Shown here piece by piece: positions 1-8,797 of a DNA stretch of 23,369 nucleotides; the first letter of the stretch is position 1, and each line of letters opens with the position of its first letter. The stretch comes from an uncultured Caulobacter sp. (lineage in GTDB: Bacteria > Pseudomonadota > Alphaproteobacteria > Caulobacterales > Caulobacteraceae): contig NZ_CALCDX010000041.1 of assembly GCF_937900395.1 (NCBI RefSeq), positions 1 through 23,369 of the forward strand. The letters run 5' to 3'. Both the position numbers and the translations under genes were made by a program. The notes beneath the pieces are model-generated. The model was given only the letters and a program-made list of their open reading frames with translations, had not been told where the DNA came from and made no database searches.

Positions 1-3000
1 CCCGATGGTCGAGGAGGGCAAGGAAGCCGTCGGCTCGATGGGCGACGACACGCCGCTGGCGGTGCTGTCGGAGAAGTACCGCCCGCTCAGCCACTACTTC
101 CGCCAGAACTTCAGCCAGGTGACCAACCCGCCGATCGACCCCCTGCGGGAGACCGGCGTGATGAGCCTGAAGACCCGCTTCAAGAACCTCGGCAACATCC
201 TGGCCCAGGACGCGGCCCAGGCGGACGTCTACGTGCTGGAAAGCCCGGTGCTGACCACCGGCATGTACGAGCGCGTCCACACGCTGCTGGGCGAGAAGAA
301 CGTCGCGGTCATCGACTGCACCATGCCGCTGCCGGCCGAGGAGGCCCGCGCCGGCGACGCTCTGCGCGCCAACCTCGACCGCATCCGCGCCGAGGCCGAA
401 GACGCCGTGCTGCGCGGCTGCGGCGCCATCGTCCTGACCGACGAGGCCAGCGACGCCGAGCGCGTGGCCCTGCCCATGATCCTGGCCACCGGCGGCGTCC
501 ACGCCCACCTGGTCGCCAAGGGCCTGCGGTCGTACGTCTCGATCATCGTCCGCTCGGCCGAATGCCTGGACACGCACTATTTCGCGGTGCTGGTCGGCGT
601 CGGCGCGACGGCGGTCAACGCCTATCTCGCCCAGGAGAGCTTCCAGGACCGCCTGGAGCGGGGCTTGGTCAGCGACAAGACGCTGCGCGACGTCTGCATC
701 AACTTCAAGACGGCCATCGAGGCCGGTCTGCTGAAGATCATCTCCAAGATGGGCATCAGCGTCATCTCCTCGTACCGCGGCGGCTACAACTTCGAGGCCG
801 TCGGCCTATCGCGCGCCCTGGCCGCCGAGTTCTTCCCCGGCATGCCCTCGCGCATCTCGGGCATCGGCCTGGCCGGCATCGAGAGCAAGGCGGTCGAGCT
901 GCACCGCAAGGCCTGGGGGACGCCCGCCGTCACCCTGCCGGTCGGCGGCCTCTACAAGGCCCGCCGTTCGGGCGAAGCCCACGCGTTCGAAGCCCGCCTG
1001 ATGCACACCCTGCAGACGGCCTGCGACACGGGGGACTACGAGCTCTATCGCCGCTGGTCCAATGGCCTGCGTACGCAGAAGCCGATCCAGCTGCGCGATC
1101 TGCTGGACTGGCGCTCGGACCGCAACCCGATCTCGACCGACGACGTCGAGAGCGTCAACGAGATCCGCAAGCGCTTCGTGACGCCCGGCATGAGCCTGGG
1201 GGCCCTGTCCCCCGAGGCCCACGGCGCCCTGAACATCGCCATGAACCGCATCGGCGCCCGCTCGGTCTCGGGCGAAGGCGGCGAGGACAGCGCGCGCTAC
1301 AAGCCGCTGCCCAACGGCGACAACCCCAACAGCGCCATCAAGCAGGTGGCCTCGGGGCGCTTTGGCGTCACCGCCGAATACCTGAACCAGTGCGTCGAGC
1401 TTGAGATCAAGGTCGCCCAGGGCGCCAAGCCCGGCGAGGGCGGCCAGCTGCCCGGCTTCAAGGTCACGGAAATGATCGCCCGCCTGCGTCACTCCACCCC
1501 CGGAGTGATGCTGATCAGCCCGCCGCCGCACCACGACATCTATTCGATCGAGGACCTGGCCCAGCTCATCTATGACCTGAAGCAGATCAACCCGATCGCC
1601 CGGGTCACGGTGAAGCTGGTGGCCGCCACCGGCATCGGCGCGATTGCGGCCGGCGTCGCCAAGGCCAAGGCCGACGTGATCCTGGTCGCCGGCGGCGTCG
1701 GCGGCACCGGCGCCTCGCCCCAGACCTCGGTCAAGTACGCCGGCGGTCCGTGGGAGATGGGCCTGTCGGAAGCCAACCAGGTGCTGACCCTGAACAACCT
1801 GCGCCACTCCGTGGTCCTGCGGACCGACGGCGGCATGCGCACGGGCCGCGACATCGTCATCGCCGCCATGCTGGGCGCCGAGGAGTTCGGCATCGGGACC
1901 GCCTCGCTGGTGGCCATGGGCTGCATCATGGTGCGCCAGTGCCACTCCAACACCTGCCCGGTCGGGGTCTGCACCCAGGACGAGGCCCTGCGCGCCAAGT
2001 TCACCGGCACGCCCGACAAGGTCATCAACCTCTTCACGTTCATCGCTGAAGAGGTGCGCGAGATCCTGGCCGGCCTGGGCTTCAAGAGCCTGCAAGAGAT
2101 CGTCGGCCGCACCGACCTGCTCGCCCAGGTTAGCCGCGGCGGCGAGCACCTCGACGACCTCGACCTGAACCCGCTGCTGGTCCGCGCCGATCCGGGCGCG
2201 AACAAGCCCTACTGCACGGTCGAGGGCCGCAACGCGGTGCCGGACACGCTGGACGCCCAGATCGTCCGCGACGCCGCCCCGCTGCTGGAGCGCGGCGAGA
2301 AGATGCAGCTGACCTACACGGTCCGCAGCACCGCCCGCACCATCGGCACGCGCACGTCCAGCCACATCGTCCGCAAGTTCGGCATGAAAGGCCTGCCCTC
2401 GGGCCACCTGACGGTCCAGCTCAAGGGCTCGGCGGGCCAGAGCCTGGGCGCCTTCGCCGTCCAGGGCCTACGGATCGAGTTGACGGGCGAGGCCAACGAC
2501 TATGTCGGCAAGGGCCTGTCGGGCGCGACGATCGTGATCAAGCCGGCGCGAGGCCTGGCGGCGCCGGAGACCAACGCCCTGATCGGCAACACCGTGCTGT
2601 TCGGCGCTACCTCGGGCCGGCTGTTCGCGGCGGGTCAGGCCGGCGAGCGCTTCGCCGTCCGCAACTCGGGCGCCGTGACGGTGGTCGAGGGCTGCGGCGC
2701 CAACGGCTGCGAGTACATGACCGGCGGCCAGGTGGTGATCCTGGGCCCGACGGGGAACAACTTCGGGGCCGGCATGACCGGCGGCATGGCCTTCGTGCTC
2801 GACCAGCACGATCGCTTCCAGGCCAACATCAACCCGGACAGCATCCTCGTGCAGCGGCTGGCCTCGCCCTATTGGGAAGGCGTCCTGCGCTCGCTGATCG
2901 CCGAGCACGCCCGCGAAACGGACTCGGTGTTCGCGGCCACCCTGCTGCGCGACTGGGACCGCGTCCGCGACCAGTTCTGGCAGGTCTGCCCGAAGGAGAT

Positions 3001-3058
3001 GGTCAGCCGCCTGCCCCAGCCGCTGGCGGCGGAAGAGGCCGTTCACGAACGCGCCTGA
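1..3058 (+). CDS. gltB: Glutamate synthase (NADPH) large subunit GltB, 5'-truncated by window edge
   Basis: The enzyme converts 2-oxoglutarate and glutamine to two glutamates, working with the small subunit GltD. The reading frame is open from base 2 to TGA at 3056-3058. Counting from the Met codon at base 5, the visible part holds the central domain (to about 290), the FMN/2-oxoglutarate synthase domain (about 360-730) and the GXGXG beta-helix domain (about 795-960). Cys640, Cys646 and Cys651 have the 6 and 5 residue spacing of the 3Fe-4S ligands of Azospirillum GltB (1102, 1108, 1113). By that alignment about 460 residues are missing upstream, including the N-terminal glutamine amidotransferase domain with its catalytic Cys. 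The loops SGEGGED (422-428) and AKPGEGGQLPG (from 474) are typical of the family. The gene is followed at once by a strong terminator. gltD is not in the window and presumably lies upstream. Confidence 0.97.
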   Translation, partial: PMVEEGKEAVGSMGDDTPLAVLSEKYRPLSHYFRQNFSQVTNPPIDPLRETGVMSLKTRFKNLGNILAQDAAQADVYVLESPVLTTGMYERVHTLLGEKNVAVIDCTMPLPAEEARAGDALRANLDRIRAEAEDAVLRGCGAIVLTDEASDAERVALPMILATGGVHAHLVAKGLRSYVSIIVRSAECLDTHYFAVLVGVGATAVNAYLAQESFQDRLERGLVSDKTLRDVCINFKTAIEAGLLKIISKMGISVISSYRGGYNFEAVGLSRALAAEFFPGMPSRISGIGLAGIESKAVELHRKAWGTPAVTLPVGGLYKARRSGEAHAFEARLMHTLQTACDTGDYELYRRWSNGLRTQKPIQLRDLLDWRSDRNPISTDDVESVNEIRKRFVTPGMSLGALSPEAHGALNIAMNRIGARSVSGEGGEDSARYKPLPNGDNPNSAIKQVASGRFGVTAEYLNQCVELEIKVAQGAKPGEGGQLPGFKVTEMIARLRHSTPGVMLISPPPHHDIYSIEDLAQLIYDLKQINPIARVTVKLVAATGIGAIAAGVAKAKADVILVAGGVGGTGASPQTSVKYAGGPWEMGLSEANQVLTLNNLRHSVVLRTDGGMRTGRDIVIAAMLGAEEFGIGTASLVAMGCIMVRQCHSNTCPVGVCTQDEALRAKFTGTPDKVINLFTFIAEEVREILAGLGFKSLQEIVGRTDLLAQVSRGGEHLDDLDLNPLLVRADPGANKPYCTVEGRNAVPDTLDAQIVRDAAPLLERGEKMQLTYTVRSTARTIGTRTSSHIVRKFGMKGLPSGHLTVQLKGSAGQSLGAFAVQGLRIELTGEANDYVGKGLSGATIVIKPARGLAAPETNALIGNTVLFGATSGRLFAAGQAGERFAVRNSGAVTVVEGCGANGCEYMTGGQVVILGPTGNNFGAGMTGGMAFVLDQHDRFQANINPDSILVQRLASPYWEGVLRSLIAEHARETDSVFAATLLRDWDRVRDQFWQVCPKEMVSRLPQPLAAEEAVHERA

Positions 3059-3080
3059 TCCGTACGACTTGAAGACTAGA

Positions 3081-3123
3081 GCCGCCGCGAGAGCCTCACT
3101 GCTTTCGCGGCGGTTTTCGTTTC
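3081..3123 (+). terminator. Rho-independent terminator after gltB
   Basis: A 12-bp stem (3082-3093 with 3102-3113, one G-U pair, otherwise perfect, core CCGCCGCGA/TCGCGGCGG) closes an 8-nt loop. It is followed by TTTT and, after CG, TTT. It begins about 23 nt after the gltB stop and is the best intrinsic terminator in the window. Confidence 0.85.
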
Positions 3124-3205
3124 AGGGCGTGGCCAGGGCCTTGCGCACAGGGTTCTGAAGCCGCGTTATGCGGTGGGCTGAACGAACGGAGCCGTCCGAC
3201 ATTCC

Positions 3206-4816
3206 ATGTCCATGCGCGCCTTCGCCCACCTGCTCGACCGGCTGTCCCTGACCAGTTCGCGCAACGCCAAGCTAACCCTGATCGAGGACCACTTGCGGCA
3301 GACGCCTGACCCCGATCGCGGCTACGCCCTGGCGGCGCTGACCGGCGCGCTGTCATTCAACGCCGCCAAGCCCACCTTCATTCGCAAGGCGGTCGAGGCG
3401 CGGATGGACGCCCAGCTGTTCGGCTGGTCCTACGACTATGTCGGCGACCTGGCCGAGACCGTCGCCCTGGTCTGGCCGGCCAAGCCTGGCGCGAACCGCG
3501 CGCCGGAGCTCTCAGAGGTCATCGACGCCCTGCACTCGGCCTCACGCGCCGAGGTCCAGCGGCTGATCGAAGGCTGGCTCGACGCCCTGGATCCTGACGG
3601 CCGCTGGGCGCTGCTGAAACTGATGACGGGGGGCCTGCGGGTCGGCGTCTCCTCACGCCTCGCCAAACAAGCCTGCGCCAACTTCGGGGGCGTCGAGATC
3701 GGCGACATCGAAGAGGTCTGGCACGCGATGAGCCCGCCTTACGGCGACCTCTTCGCCTGGTTGGAAGGGCGCTCGGAGCGTCCCTCGCCCGATGCGCCGG
3801 GGCGTTTCCGGCCGGTCATGCTGGCCCAGCCGATCGACGAGGCCGTCGACTTCGCCAAGCTCGATCCCGCCGACTACGTCGCCGAATGGAAATGGGACGG
3901 CATCCGCGTCCAGGCCGTCAGCGAACGGGGCCAGCGCAAGCTCTACACCCGCACGGGCGACGACATATCGGCCAGCTTTCCCGACGTGATCGACGCCCTG
4001 GACTTCGAAGGCGTGATCGACGGCGAGTTGCTGGTCCTGCGCAATGGCGCGCTAGCCCCGTTCGGCGATCTGCAGCAGCGCCTGAACCGCAAGACCGTGG
4101 ACGGCAAGCAGTTGGCGAACTTCCCGGCCGGCATCCGCGCCTACGACCTGATGCTGGACGGCGAGGCGGATCTTCGCGCCCTCCCCTTCATCGAGCGGCG
4201 CGCCCGGCTGGAAACCTTCGTCGGTCGCCTGAAGACCACCCGCATCGACCTGTCGCCCCTCCAGCCCTTCTCGACCTGGGAAGAGCTGGCCGCCTTGCGC
4301 CTCGATCCGCCCGAAGGCGACGCGCGCCTCTCCGAAGGACTGATGCTCAAGCGACGCGACAGCGTCTACGAACCGGGTCGCCCTAAAGGCCCCTGGTTCA
4401 AGTGGAAACGCGATCCGCACCTGATCGACGCGGTGCTGATGTACGCCCAGCGCGGCCACGGGAAGCGGTCCAGCTTCTATTCCGACTACACGTTCGGCGT
4501 CTGGCGCGAGGACGACGAGGGTCGACGCGCCCTCACCCCCGTAGGCAAGGCCTATTTCGGCTTCACCGACGAGGAGCTGAAGCAGATCGACAAGTTCGTG
4601 CGCGACCATACGATCGAACGCTTCGGCCCGGTGCGCTCGGTGCGCGCCGACCTGGAGTTTGGGCTGGTGTTCGAGGTGGCTTTCGAGGGCCTGCAGCGCT
4701 CGACCCGTCACAAATCGGGCGTCGCCATGCGCTTCCCGCGCATCAACCGCATCCGCTGGGACAAGCCCGCGCGCGAAGCCGATGAGCTCGCCACGCTGGA
4801 AGCCATGCTCGACTAG
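3206..4816 (+). CDS. ATP-dependent DNA ligase (bacterial ligase-associated repair type)
   Basis: The protein seals DNA nicks using ATP, and would act beside the essential NAD-dependent LigA, probably in repair. It has 536 residues. An N-terminal DNA-binding domain (1-190) precedes the nucleotidyltransferase domain, with motif I KWDG and nucleophile Lys229, motif III Glu274 in DGEL, motif IV EGLMLK at 377-382, and motif V around WFKWK (397-401). The OB-fold follows. The opening MRAFAHLLDRL and the run PDRGYALAALTG are typical of the bacterial class often encoded beside a metallo-beta-lactamase-like exonuclease and an Lhr-like helicase. Neither partner is adjacent here. The start is ambiguous between ATG 3206 and ATG 3212, and GGAG at 3188-3191 lies rather far from both. 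There is no Ku and no LigD-type polymerase or phosphoesterase domain, so this is not an NHEJ LigD. Confidence 0.93.
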   Translation: MSMRAFAHLLDRLSLTSSRNAKLTLIEDHLRQTPDPDRGYALAALTGALSFNAAKPTFIRKAVEARMDAQLFGWSYDYVGDLAETVALVWPAKPGANRAPELSEVIDALHSASRAEVQRLIEGWLDALDPDGRWALLKLMTGGLRVGVSSRLAKQACANFGGVEIGDIEEVWHAMSPPYGDLFAWLEGRSERPSPDAPGRFRPVMLAQPIDEAVDFAKLDPADYVAEWKWDGIRVQAVSERGQRKLYTRTGDDISASFPDVIDALDFEGVIDGELLVLRNGALAPFGDLQQRLNRKTVDGKQLANFPAGIRAYDLMLDGEADLRALPFIERRARLETFVGRLKTTRIDLSPLQPFSTWEELAALRLDPPEGDARLSEGLMLKRRDSVYEPGRPKGPWFKWKRDPHLIDAVLMYAQRGHGKRSSFYSDYTFGVWREDDEGRRALTPVGKAYFGFTDEELKQIDKFVRDHTIERFGPVRSVRADLEFGLVFEVAFEGLQRSTRHKSGVAMRFPRINRIRWDKPAREADELATLEAMLD

Positions 4817-4904
4817 GCGTTGGAGCCCGGGCGCCTATATAGCCCGCAAGCGTCGCCTCGACGTCGCGGCTGATCGGCCGCGAGGCGTTCGCGCGGAGTC
4901 TCGC

Positions 4905-6095
4905 ATGACCCAAGCCTCGGAAGCCGGCGGACTGAGCCGCGGATTGACTCTCGCCATGGCCGCGGCCACGGGCATCGGCGTCGCCAACATCTACTACAAC
5001 CAGCCGATGCTGGGCCTCATGCTGCGCGACGTGCCCAGTGGCTTGACCGCCATGGTCCCGACCGCGACGCAGCTGGGTTACGCCGCCGGCCTGTTTCTGC
5101 TGGTGCCGCTGGGCGATCTGGTCGAGCGACGCCGGCTGATCGTGCTGCAGTTCCTGGCCCTGGCGGCGGCGCTCGTCGCGGCGGCCATCGCGCCGACGGC
5201 GGGGCTGATGATCCTGACCTCGCTGCTGGTCGGCGCGGCCTCGACCGTGGCACAGCAGATCGTACCGTTCGCCGCCCACCTGTCCTCGCCGGAGCGACGC
5301 GGCGCAACGGTCGGAACGGTCATGGCCGGCCTGCTGTGCGGCATCCTGCTGAGCCGGACGCTCGCCGGTTTCGTCGCCGAGCACGCCGGCTGGCGGGCGA
5401 TGTTCTGGCTGGGCGCGCCCATGGCCCTGGCCGCCGGAAGCTGGATGGCGCTGAAGCTGCCGCGCAGCCATCCGCAAACTGGCCTTTCGTATGGCGCCTT
5501 GCTGGCCTCGCTGGGCCGGCTTTGGGTCGAGTTCGGCGCCCTGCGCCTCGCCGTCGCAACCCAAGCCCTGCTGTTCGCGACCTTCACCGCTTTCTGGACG
5601 ACCCTGGCCCTGCATCTGCAAGAGCCGCGCTTCCACCTTGGCGCTGACGTGGCGGGCCTGTTCGGCGTGATCGGCGCCGTGGGCATTCTGGCCGCGCCCT
5701 TGGCGGGCCGCATCGCGGACAAGCACGGTCCGCGGCCGATCATCGCCCTGGGCGCCGCCTTGGCGCTGGTTTCTTGGCTGGTCTTCGGCCTCTGGACCGC
5801 CATCCCGGGCCTGATCATCGGCGTGATCCTGCTGGACTTCGCGGTGCAGAGCGCGCTCGTCTCCAACCAGCACGTCGTCTACGCCCTGCGGCCCGAAGCC
5901 CGCTCGCGGATCAACACCGTCTTCATGGGCGGCATGTTCCTGGGCGGCGCGGCCGGATCGGCGGCGGCGGCTTTCGCGTGGAAAAGCGCCGGCTGGACCG
6001 GTGTCTGCGCCCTGGGCGTCAGCCTGACGGCGGCGGCCACCGTCCTTCAGTTGGTCAACCTGGCCCGCCGCCGTAGCGCGCTGAAGGCCGCTTAG
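4905..6095 (+). CDS. Major facilitator superfamily transporter (12 TM, exporter-like)
   Basis: This is an inner-membrane secondary transporter of 396 residues. About 12 hydrophobic segments are spread evenly along it. It has a motif A-like loop after TM2 (GDLVERRRL) and a second copy after TM8 (GRIADKHGPR), as expected for the MFS internal repeat. The early run NIYYNQPML recalls a group of bacterial MFS exporters with a YYNQPLL signature. The substrate cannot be read from the sequence. The start is ATG 4905, because GGAG (4895-4898) lies 6 nt upstream. The frame stays open further upstream into the ligase gene, but that part is not hydrophobic and not MFS-like. The TAG stop overlaps the TAA stop of the opposing aminotransferase gene by 4 nt. 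Confidence 0.9.
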   Translation: MTQASEAGGLSRGLTLAMAAATGIGVANIYYNQPMLGLMLRDVPSGLTAMVPTATQLGYAAGLFLLVPLGDLVERRRLIVLQFLALAAALVAAAIAPTAGLMILTSLLVGAASTVAQQIVPFAAHLSSPERRGATVGTVMAGLLCGILLSRTLAGFVAEHAGWRAMFWLGAPMALAAGSWMALKLPRSHPQTGLSYGALLASLGRLWVEFGALRLAVATQALLFATFTAFWTTLALHLQEPRFHLGADVAGLFGVIGAVGILAAPLAGRIADKHGPRPIIALGAALALVSWLVFGLWTAIPGLIIGVILLDFAVQSALVSNQHVVYALRPEARSRINTVFMGGMFLGGAAGSAAAAFAWKSAGWTGVCALGVSLTAAATVLQLVNLARRRSALKAA

Positions 6096-7252
6096 GCCCC
6101 GAACGACCGGATCGCGTCGATGATCTTCCGCTGGTCGGCTTCGCCCAGATAGGGGTGCATCGGCAGGGCCAGCACGGTCTCGGCCTTGGCCTCGGTCACC
6201 GGTAGGCCGCCCGCGCCGCGCGGGAAGGCGGCGTAGGGCGCCTGCACATGCATCGGCACCGGATAGTAGACGGCGGTCGGGATCCCTTGCGCCTTCAGGT
6301 GCGCGGCCAGACCATCGCGGTCATGGTGCTCGATCACATACTGGGCCCAGACCGAGACGCCGCCTTCGATCACCGTCGGCGTCGATATCACCGCGCCCTT
6401 GAGACCTTCCGCGTAGCGGTCGGCCACGACCTGCCGCAGCGCGATCTCCTCGGCGAAGATCGCCAGCTTCTCGATCAGGATCGCGGCCTGGATCGTATCC
6501 AGGCGCGAGTTCATGCCGATGCGGGTGTTCAGGTACTTCGGGTCGTGGTCGAAGGTCTTGCCGGCGAGATCCGGGCCGACGGCCTTGCCGTGGACGCGGT
6601 AGCTGTCCATCAGGTCCCAGAGGGTGGCGTCATTGGTCAGCACCGCGCCGCCGTCGCCGTAGCAGCCCAGCGGCTTGGCCGGGAAGAAGCTGGTGGTCGC
6701 CACATCCGCCCAGTGCAGCGGATGCTTGCCCCCCAGCGTGCAGCCGAAACCCTGGGCGCTGTCGGCGATCAGCTTCAGGCCTTCGCGGTCGCAGATCGCC
6801 TTGATCGCCGGATAGTCCGCCGGCTGGCCGAAAAGGTCGACGGCGATGACAACCTTCGGCGTCAGCTTGCCCTCGGCCTTCACGCCCGCGATGGCGGCGT
6901 CCAGCTTGGCGGGGTCGAGGTTGTAGGTGTCGGGTAGGACGTCGACGAACACCGGCGTGGCGCCGACCCACGGCACGACTTCCGGCGTCGCGGCGAAGGT
7001 GAAGGACGGACAGAACACCGCGTCGCCCGGACCAACGTCCCAGGCCATCAGCGGCAGGGCGATCGCGTCGGTGCCGTTGGCGCTGGACAGGGCCAGCTTG
7101 GCTTGGCCGAATTCCGCGAGCTTGGCCTCGAACGCCCGCACCTGCGGCCCCATGACATAGGCGCCGCTGTCCAGCACCTGGGCGATGGCGGCGTCGATCT
7201 TGTCGCGGATCCGGCGTTGCTGCGCGCCGAGGTCGATGAAGGGCATGCTCAT
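6092..7252 (-). CDS. DegT/DnrJ/EryC1/StrS family sugar aminotransferase (WbpE/WlbC-like)
   Basis: This is a PLP-dependent aminotransferase that would move an amino group from glutamate to a nucleotide-linked keto sugar for envelope polysaccharide. It has 386 residues, normal for the family. The PLP Schiff-base lysine is Lys193 in FFPAKPLGCYGDGGA, and Asp164 in ADSAQ should bind the pyridine nitrogen. The opening MPFIDLGAQQRRIRDKI and the run GQPADYPAI most resemble WbpE/WlbC enzymes, which aminate UDP-3-keto-GlcNAcA. I do not see the dehydrogenase or acetyltransferase partners of that pathway, so the exact substrate is open. ATG 7252 is chosen because AAGAG lies 8 nt upstream; ATG 7246 (MPFIDL) is also possible. 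The gene is divergent from mscS and convergent with the MFS gene. Confidence 0.92.
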   Translation of the reverse strand: MSMPFIDLGAQQRRIRDKIDAAIAQVLDSGAYVMGPQVRAFEAKLAEFGQAKLALSSANGTDAIALPLMAWDVGPGDAVFCPSFTFAATPEVVPWVGATPVFVDVLPDTYNLDPAKLDAAIAGVKAEGKLTPKVVIAVDLFGQPADYPAIKAICDREGLKLIADSAQGFGCTLGGKHPLHWADVATTSFFPAKPLGCYGDGGAVLTNDATLWDLMDSYRVHGKAVGPDLAGKTFDHDPKYLNTRIGMNSRLDTIQAAILIEKLAIFAEEIALRQVVADRYAEGLKGAVISTPTVIEGGVSVWAQYVIEHHDRDGLAAHLKAQGIPTAVYYPVPMHVQAPYAAFPRGAGGLPVTEAKAETVLALPMHPYLGEADQRKIIDAIRSFGA

Positions 7253-7364
7253 GGGCGGCGCTCTTAGTCTTCGTTCACGGCGAATTCGAGCCAATTGATG
7301 TAACCGACTGTTTCCGCTGGCTTGACCGGCTGCTCCGAAGCGGAACCATAGCCCCTACCTGCCG

Positions 7365-7393
7365 TTGACCTGGCGACGCGGGGCCGCCTATCG
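7365..7393 (+). promoter_or_regulatory. Possible housekeeping promoter of the mscS gene, near-leaderless
   Basis: TTGACCT (7365-7371) is followed after 14 nt by GCCTATCG (7386-7393), which partly fits the Caulobacter -35/-10 pattern. A transcript from here would start within a few bases of ATG 7402, which fits the absence of a clear Shine-Dalgarno. The -10 match is imperfect. Confidence 0.3.
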
Positions 7394-7401
7394 AGACCTT
7401 C

Positions 7402-8379
7402 ATGCAGACCAAGCCAAGCCCGATCCCGGCCAACACGCCGTTGCCGTCGCTGATGAACGTCAAGGCGGACGAGACCATGTTCGGACACTTCCTAGATTGG
7501 CTCGGCAAGCTGGCGGTCAATCTCGTGGTCGCCGGCCTGATCCTGGCGGTGACCTTCTGGGTCGCGGGTTGGGCGGCGCGGTTCATGCGGCGCACGCTCA
7601 GCCGGGTGCACCGGAACGCGCCGGACCCCACGCTGGAGAGCTTCAGCGCCTCGCTGGCGCGCTATGCGGTGATCGCGGTCGGCCTCGTGGCCGTGCTTCA
7701 GCAATTGGGCGTGCAGGCCACCTCTATCCTGGCGGTTCTGGGCGCGGCCTCCCTGGCGATCGGCCTGGCGCTGCAAGGCGCGCTGTCGAACGTGGCGGCG
7801 GGGGTGATGATCCTGCTGTTCCGGCCGTATCGCGTCGGCGACGTGATCGAGACCGCGACGCGCCAAGGCACGGTCAAGTCGCTGGACCTGCTGTTCACAG
7901 AGATCGCCACCCCGGACAACGTTAAGGTGATGATCCCCAACAGCAAGGTGTTCGGGGATGTGATCCTGAACTACTCGACCCATCGCCATCGCCGAGCCGA
8001 CGTGCTGTTCAAAGTGCCGCTGAAGACCGACCTCGTCCTCGTGCTCAAGCGCCTGCGCGAACGCGCCGAGAATGATCCGCGCATCCGCAAGGACCCCGCC
8101 CCGATGATCGAGGTGACCGATCTGTCGGAAGCCTTCGCCCAGGCGGCGATCAGGGTCTGGACTTCCGCGGCGGACTTCGGGCCTGTGAAGACGGATCTGA
8201 TGCTTTCGGCCCACCTGCTGGCCGAAAACCCCGAGCGCGCCGACCTGCCGGCGCCGCGCCCTTCTAAAGCCGCAGACCCCTCTCCCGCCATGCCCGGCGA
8301 GGGCGAGCACCACCTGCTGGGCTTGATCAAGACCCGTCGCAGGCGGGCGACGCGGACAGCGTCCAAGCCCGAAGCCTAG
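7402..8379 (+). CDS. Small-conductance mechanosensitive channel (MscS family)
   Basis: This is an inner-membrane channel that opens under membrane tension to release solutes on osmotic downshock. It has 325 residues. Three transmembrane segments are visible at about 37-58, 86-103 and 107-139. The last is the Gly/Ala-rich pore helix leading into LLFRPYRVGDVIE, the hallmark join between pore helix and beta domain. The run MIPNSKVFGDVILNYS (177-192) is also typical. The C-terminal 45-50 residues (from about 278) are Pro/Ala-rich and then very basic (KTRRRRATR), and do not belong to the conserved fold. No strong Shine-Dalgarno precedes ATG 7402; ATG 7453 or 7477 are alternative starts that keep all membrane segments. 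Confidence 0.92.
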   Translation: MQTKPSPIPANTPLPSLMNVKADETMFGHFLDWLGKLAVNLVVAGLILAVTFWVAGWAARFMRRTLSRVHRNAPDPTLESFSASLARYAVIAVGLVAVLQQLGVQATSILAVLGAASLAIGLALQGALSNVAAGVMILLFRPYRVGDVIETATRQGTVKSLDLLFTEIATPDNVKVMIPNSKVFGDVILNYSTHRHRRADVLFKVPLKTDLVLVLKRLRERAENDPRIRKDPAPMIEVTDLSEAFAQAAIRVWTSAADFGPVKTDLMLSAHLLAENPERADLPAPRPSKAADPSPAMPGEGEHHLLGLIKTRRRRATRTASKPEA

Positions 8380-8472
8380 GTTCGATGAGCCACGCGTGCG
8401 AAAGCTGGGGCCTGTCGATCAAGACCGGACATTCCTGCGCCTACTGAATGGCGTGCTCGCCCGCAAGGTCGG

Positions 8473-8697
8473 CTACGCCGCGCCCTGGCAGTGGGTCCAC
8501 TCCCGCGCGAACTTCAGGCTGAGCCCCGCCTCCTCGAACACCACACGGCGAAGCTGCCCCAGACGCTCGGGCGCGTCGTGAATGATCACGAACGGAAAGC
8601 CGTTGTCGGACAGGAAATCGTGCAGGAAGCGCGAGAATCGATCGGCCTCTTCAGGTCCGGTCAGGCGGACTTCGGTCTCGGCGATCTGGGGAACCAT
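8473..8697 (-). CDS. Small protein of unknown function, 74 residues
   Basis: I do not recognise this protein. It runs from ATG at 8697 to TAG at 8473, with AGAGGG 8 nt before the start, which supports it as a real gene. It is soluble-looking, with no signal peptide or membrane segment. It begins MVPQIAETEVRLTGPEEADR, then has an amphipathic helix-like stretch (FSRFLHDFLSD), a hydrophobic strand (FPFVIIHD) and another helix-like part (LGQLRRVVFEEAG). That order suggests a compact alpha/beta fold. It lies 140 nt after transaldolase on the same strand and is convergent with mscS. The same frame stays open upstream through the transaldolase gene, but that upstream part is an overlap artefact. Confidence 0.7.
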   Translation of the reverse strand: MVPQIAETEVRLTGPEEADRFSRFLHDFLSDNGFPFVIIHDAPERLGQLRRVVFEEAGLSLKFAREWTHCQGAA

Positions 8698-8797
8698 GAG
8701 CGTGGCCCTCTGTGAGCGGACCACTTTTAACGCGCGAACTCGCTTCTGCGAACCAGCTTCGCCATTGCGAAATAAACTGTGATCACTTGATCGCCTC

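Noticed and set aside
806..2407. 533-codon open frame antisense to gltB
   Set aside because: It mirrors codon positions of gltB, is rich in Asp/Gly/His/Val repeats typical of antisense frames in GC-rich DNA, and shows no family motif. The gltB strand has full catalytic motifs.
4835..4890. TATATAG and a bulged GC hairpin before the MFS gene
   Set aside because: No matching -35 at suitable distance, and the hairpin needs a 6-nt bulge and has no T tract, so neither promoter nor terminator can be supported.
4743..5873. 376-codon open frame antisense to the MFS gene
   Set aside because: Low-complexity Gln/Arg/Asp/His composition and no recognisable domain; it is a frame shadow of the transporter.
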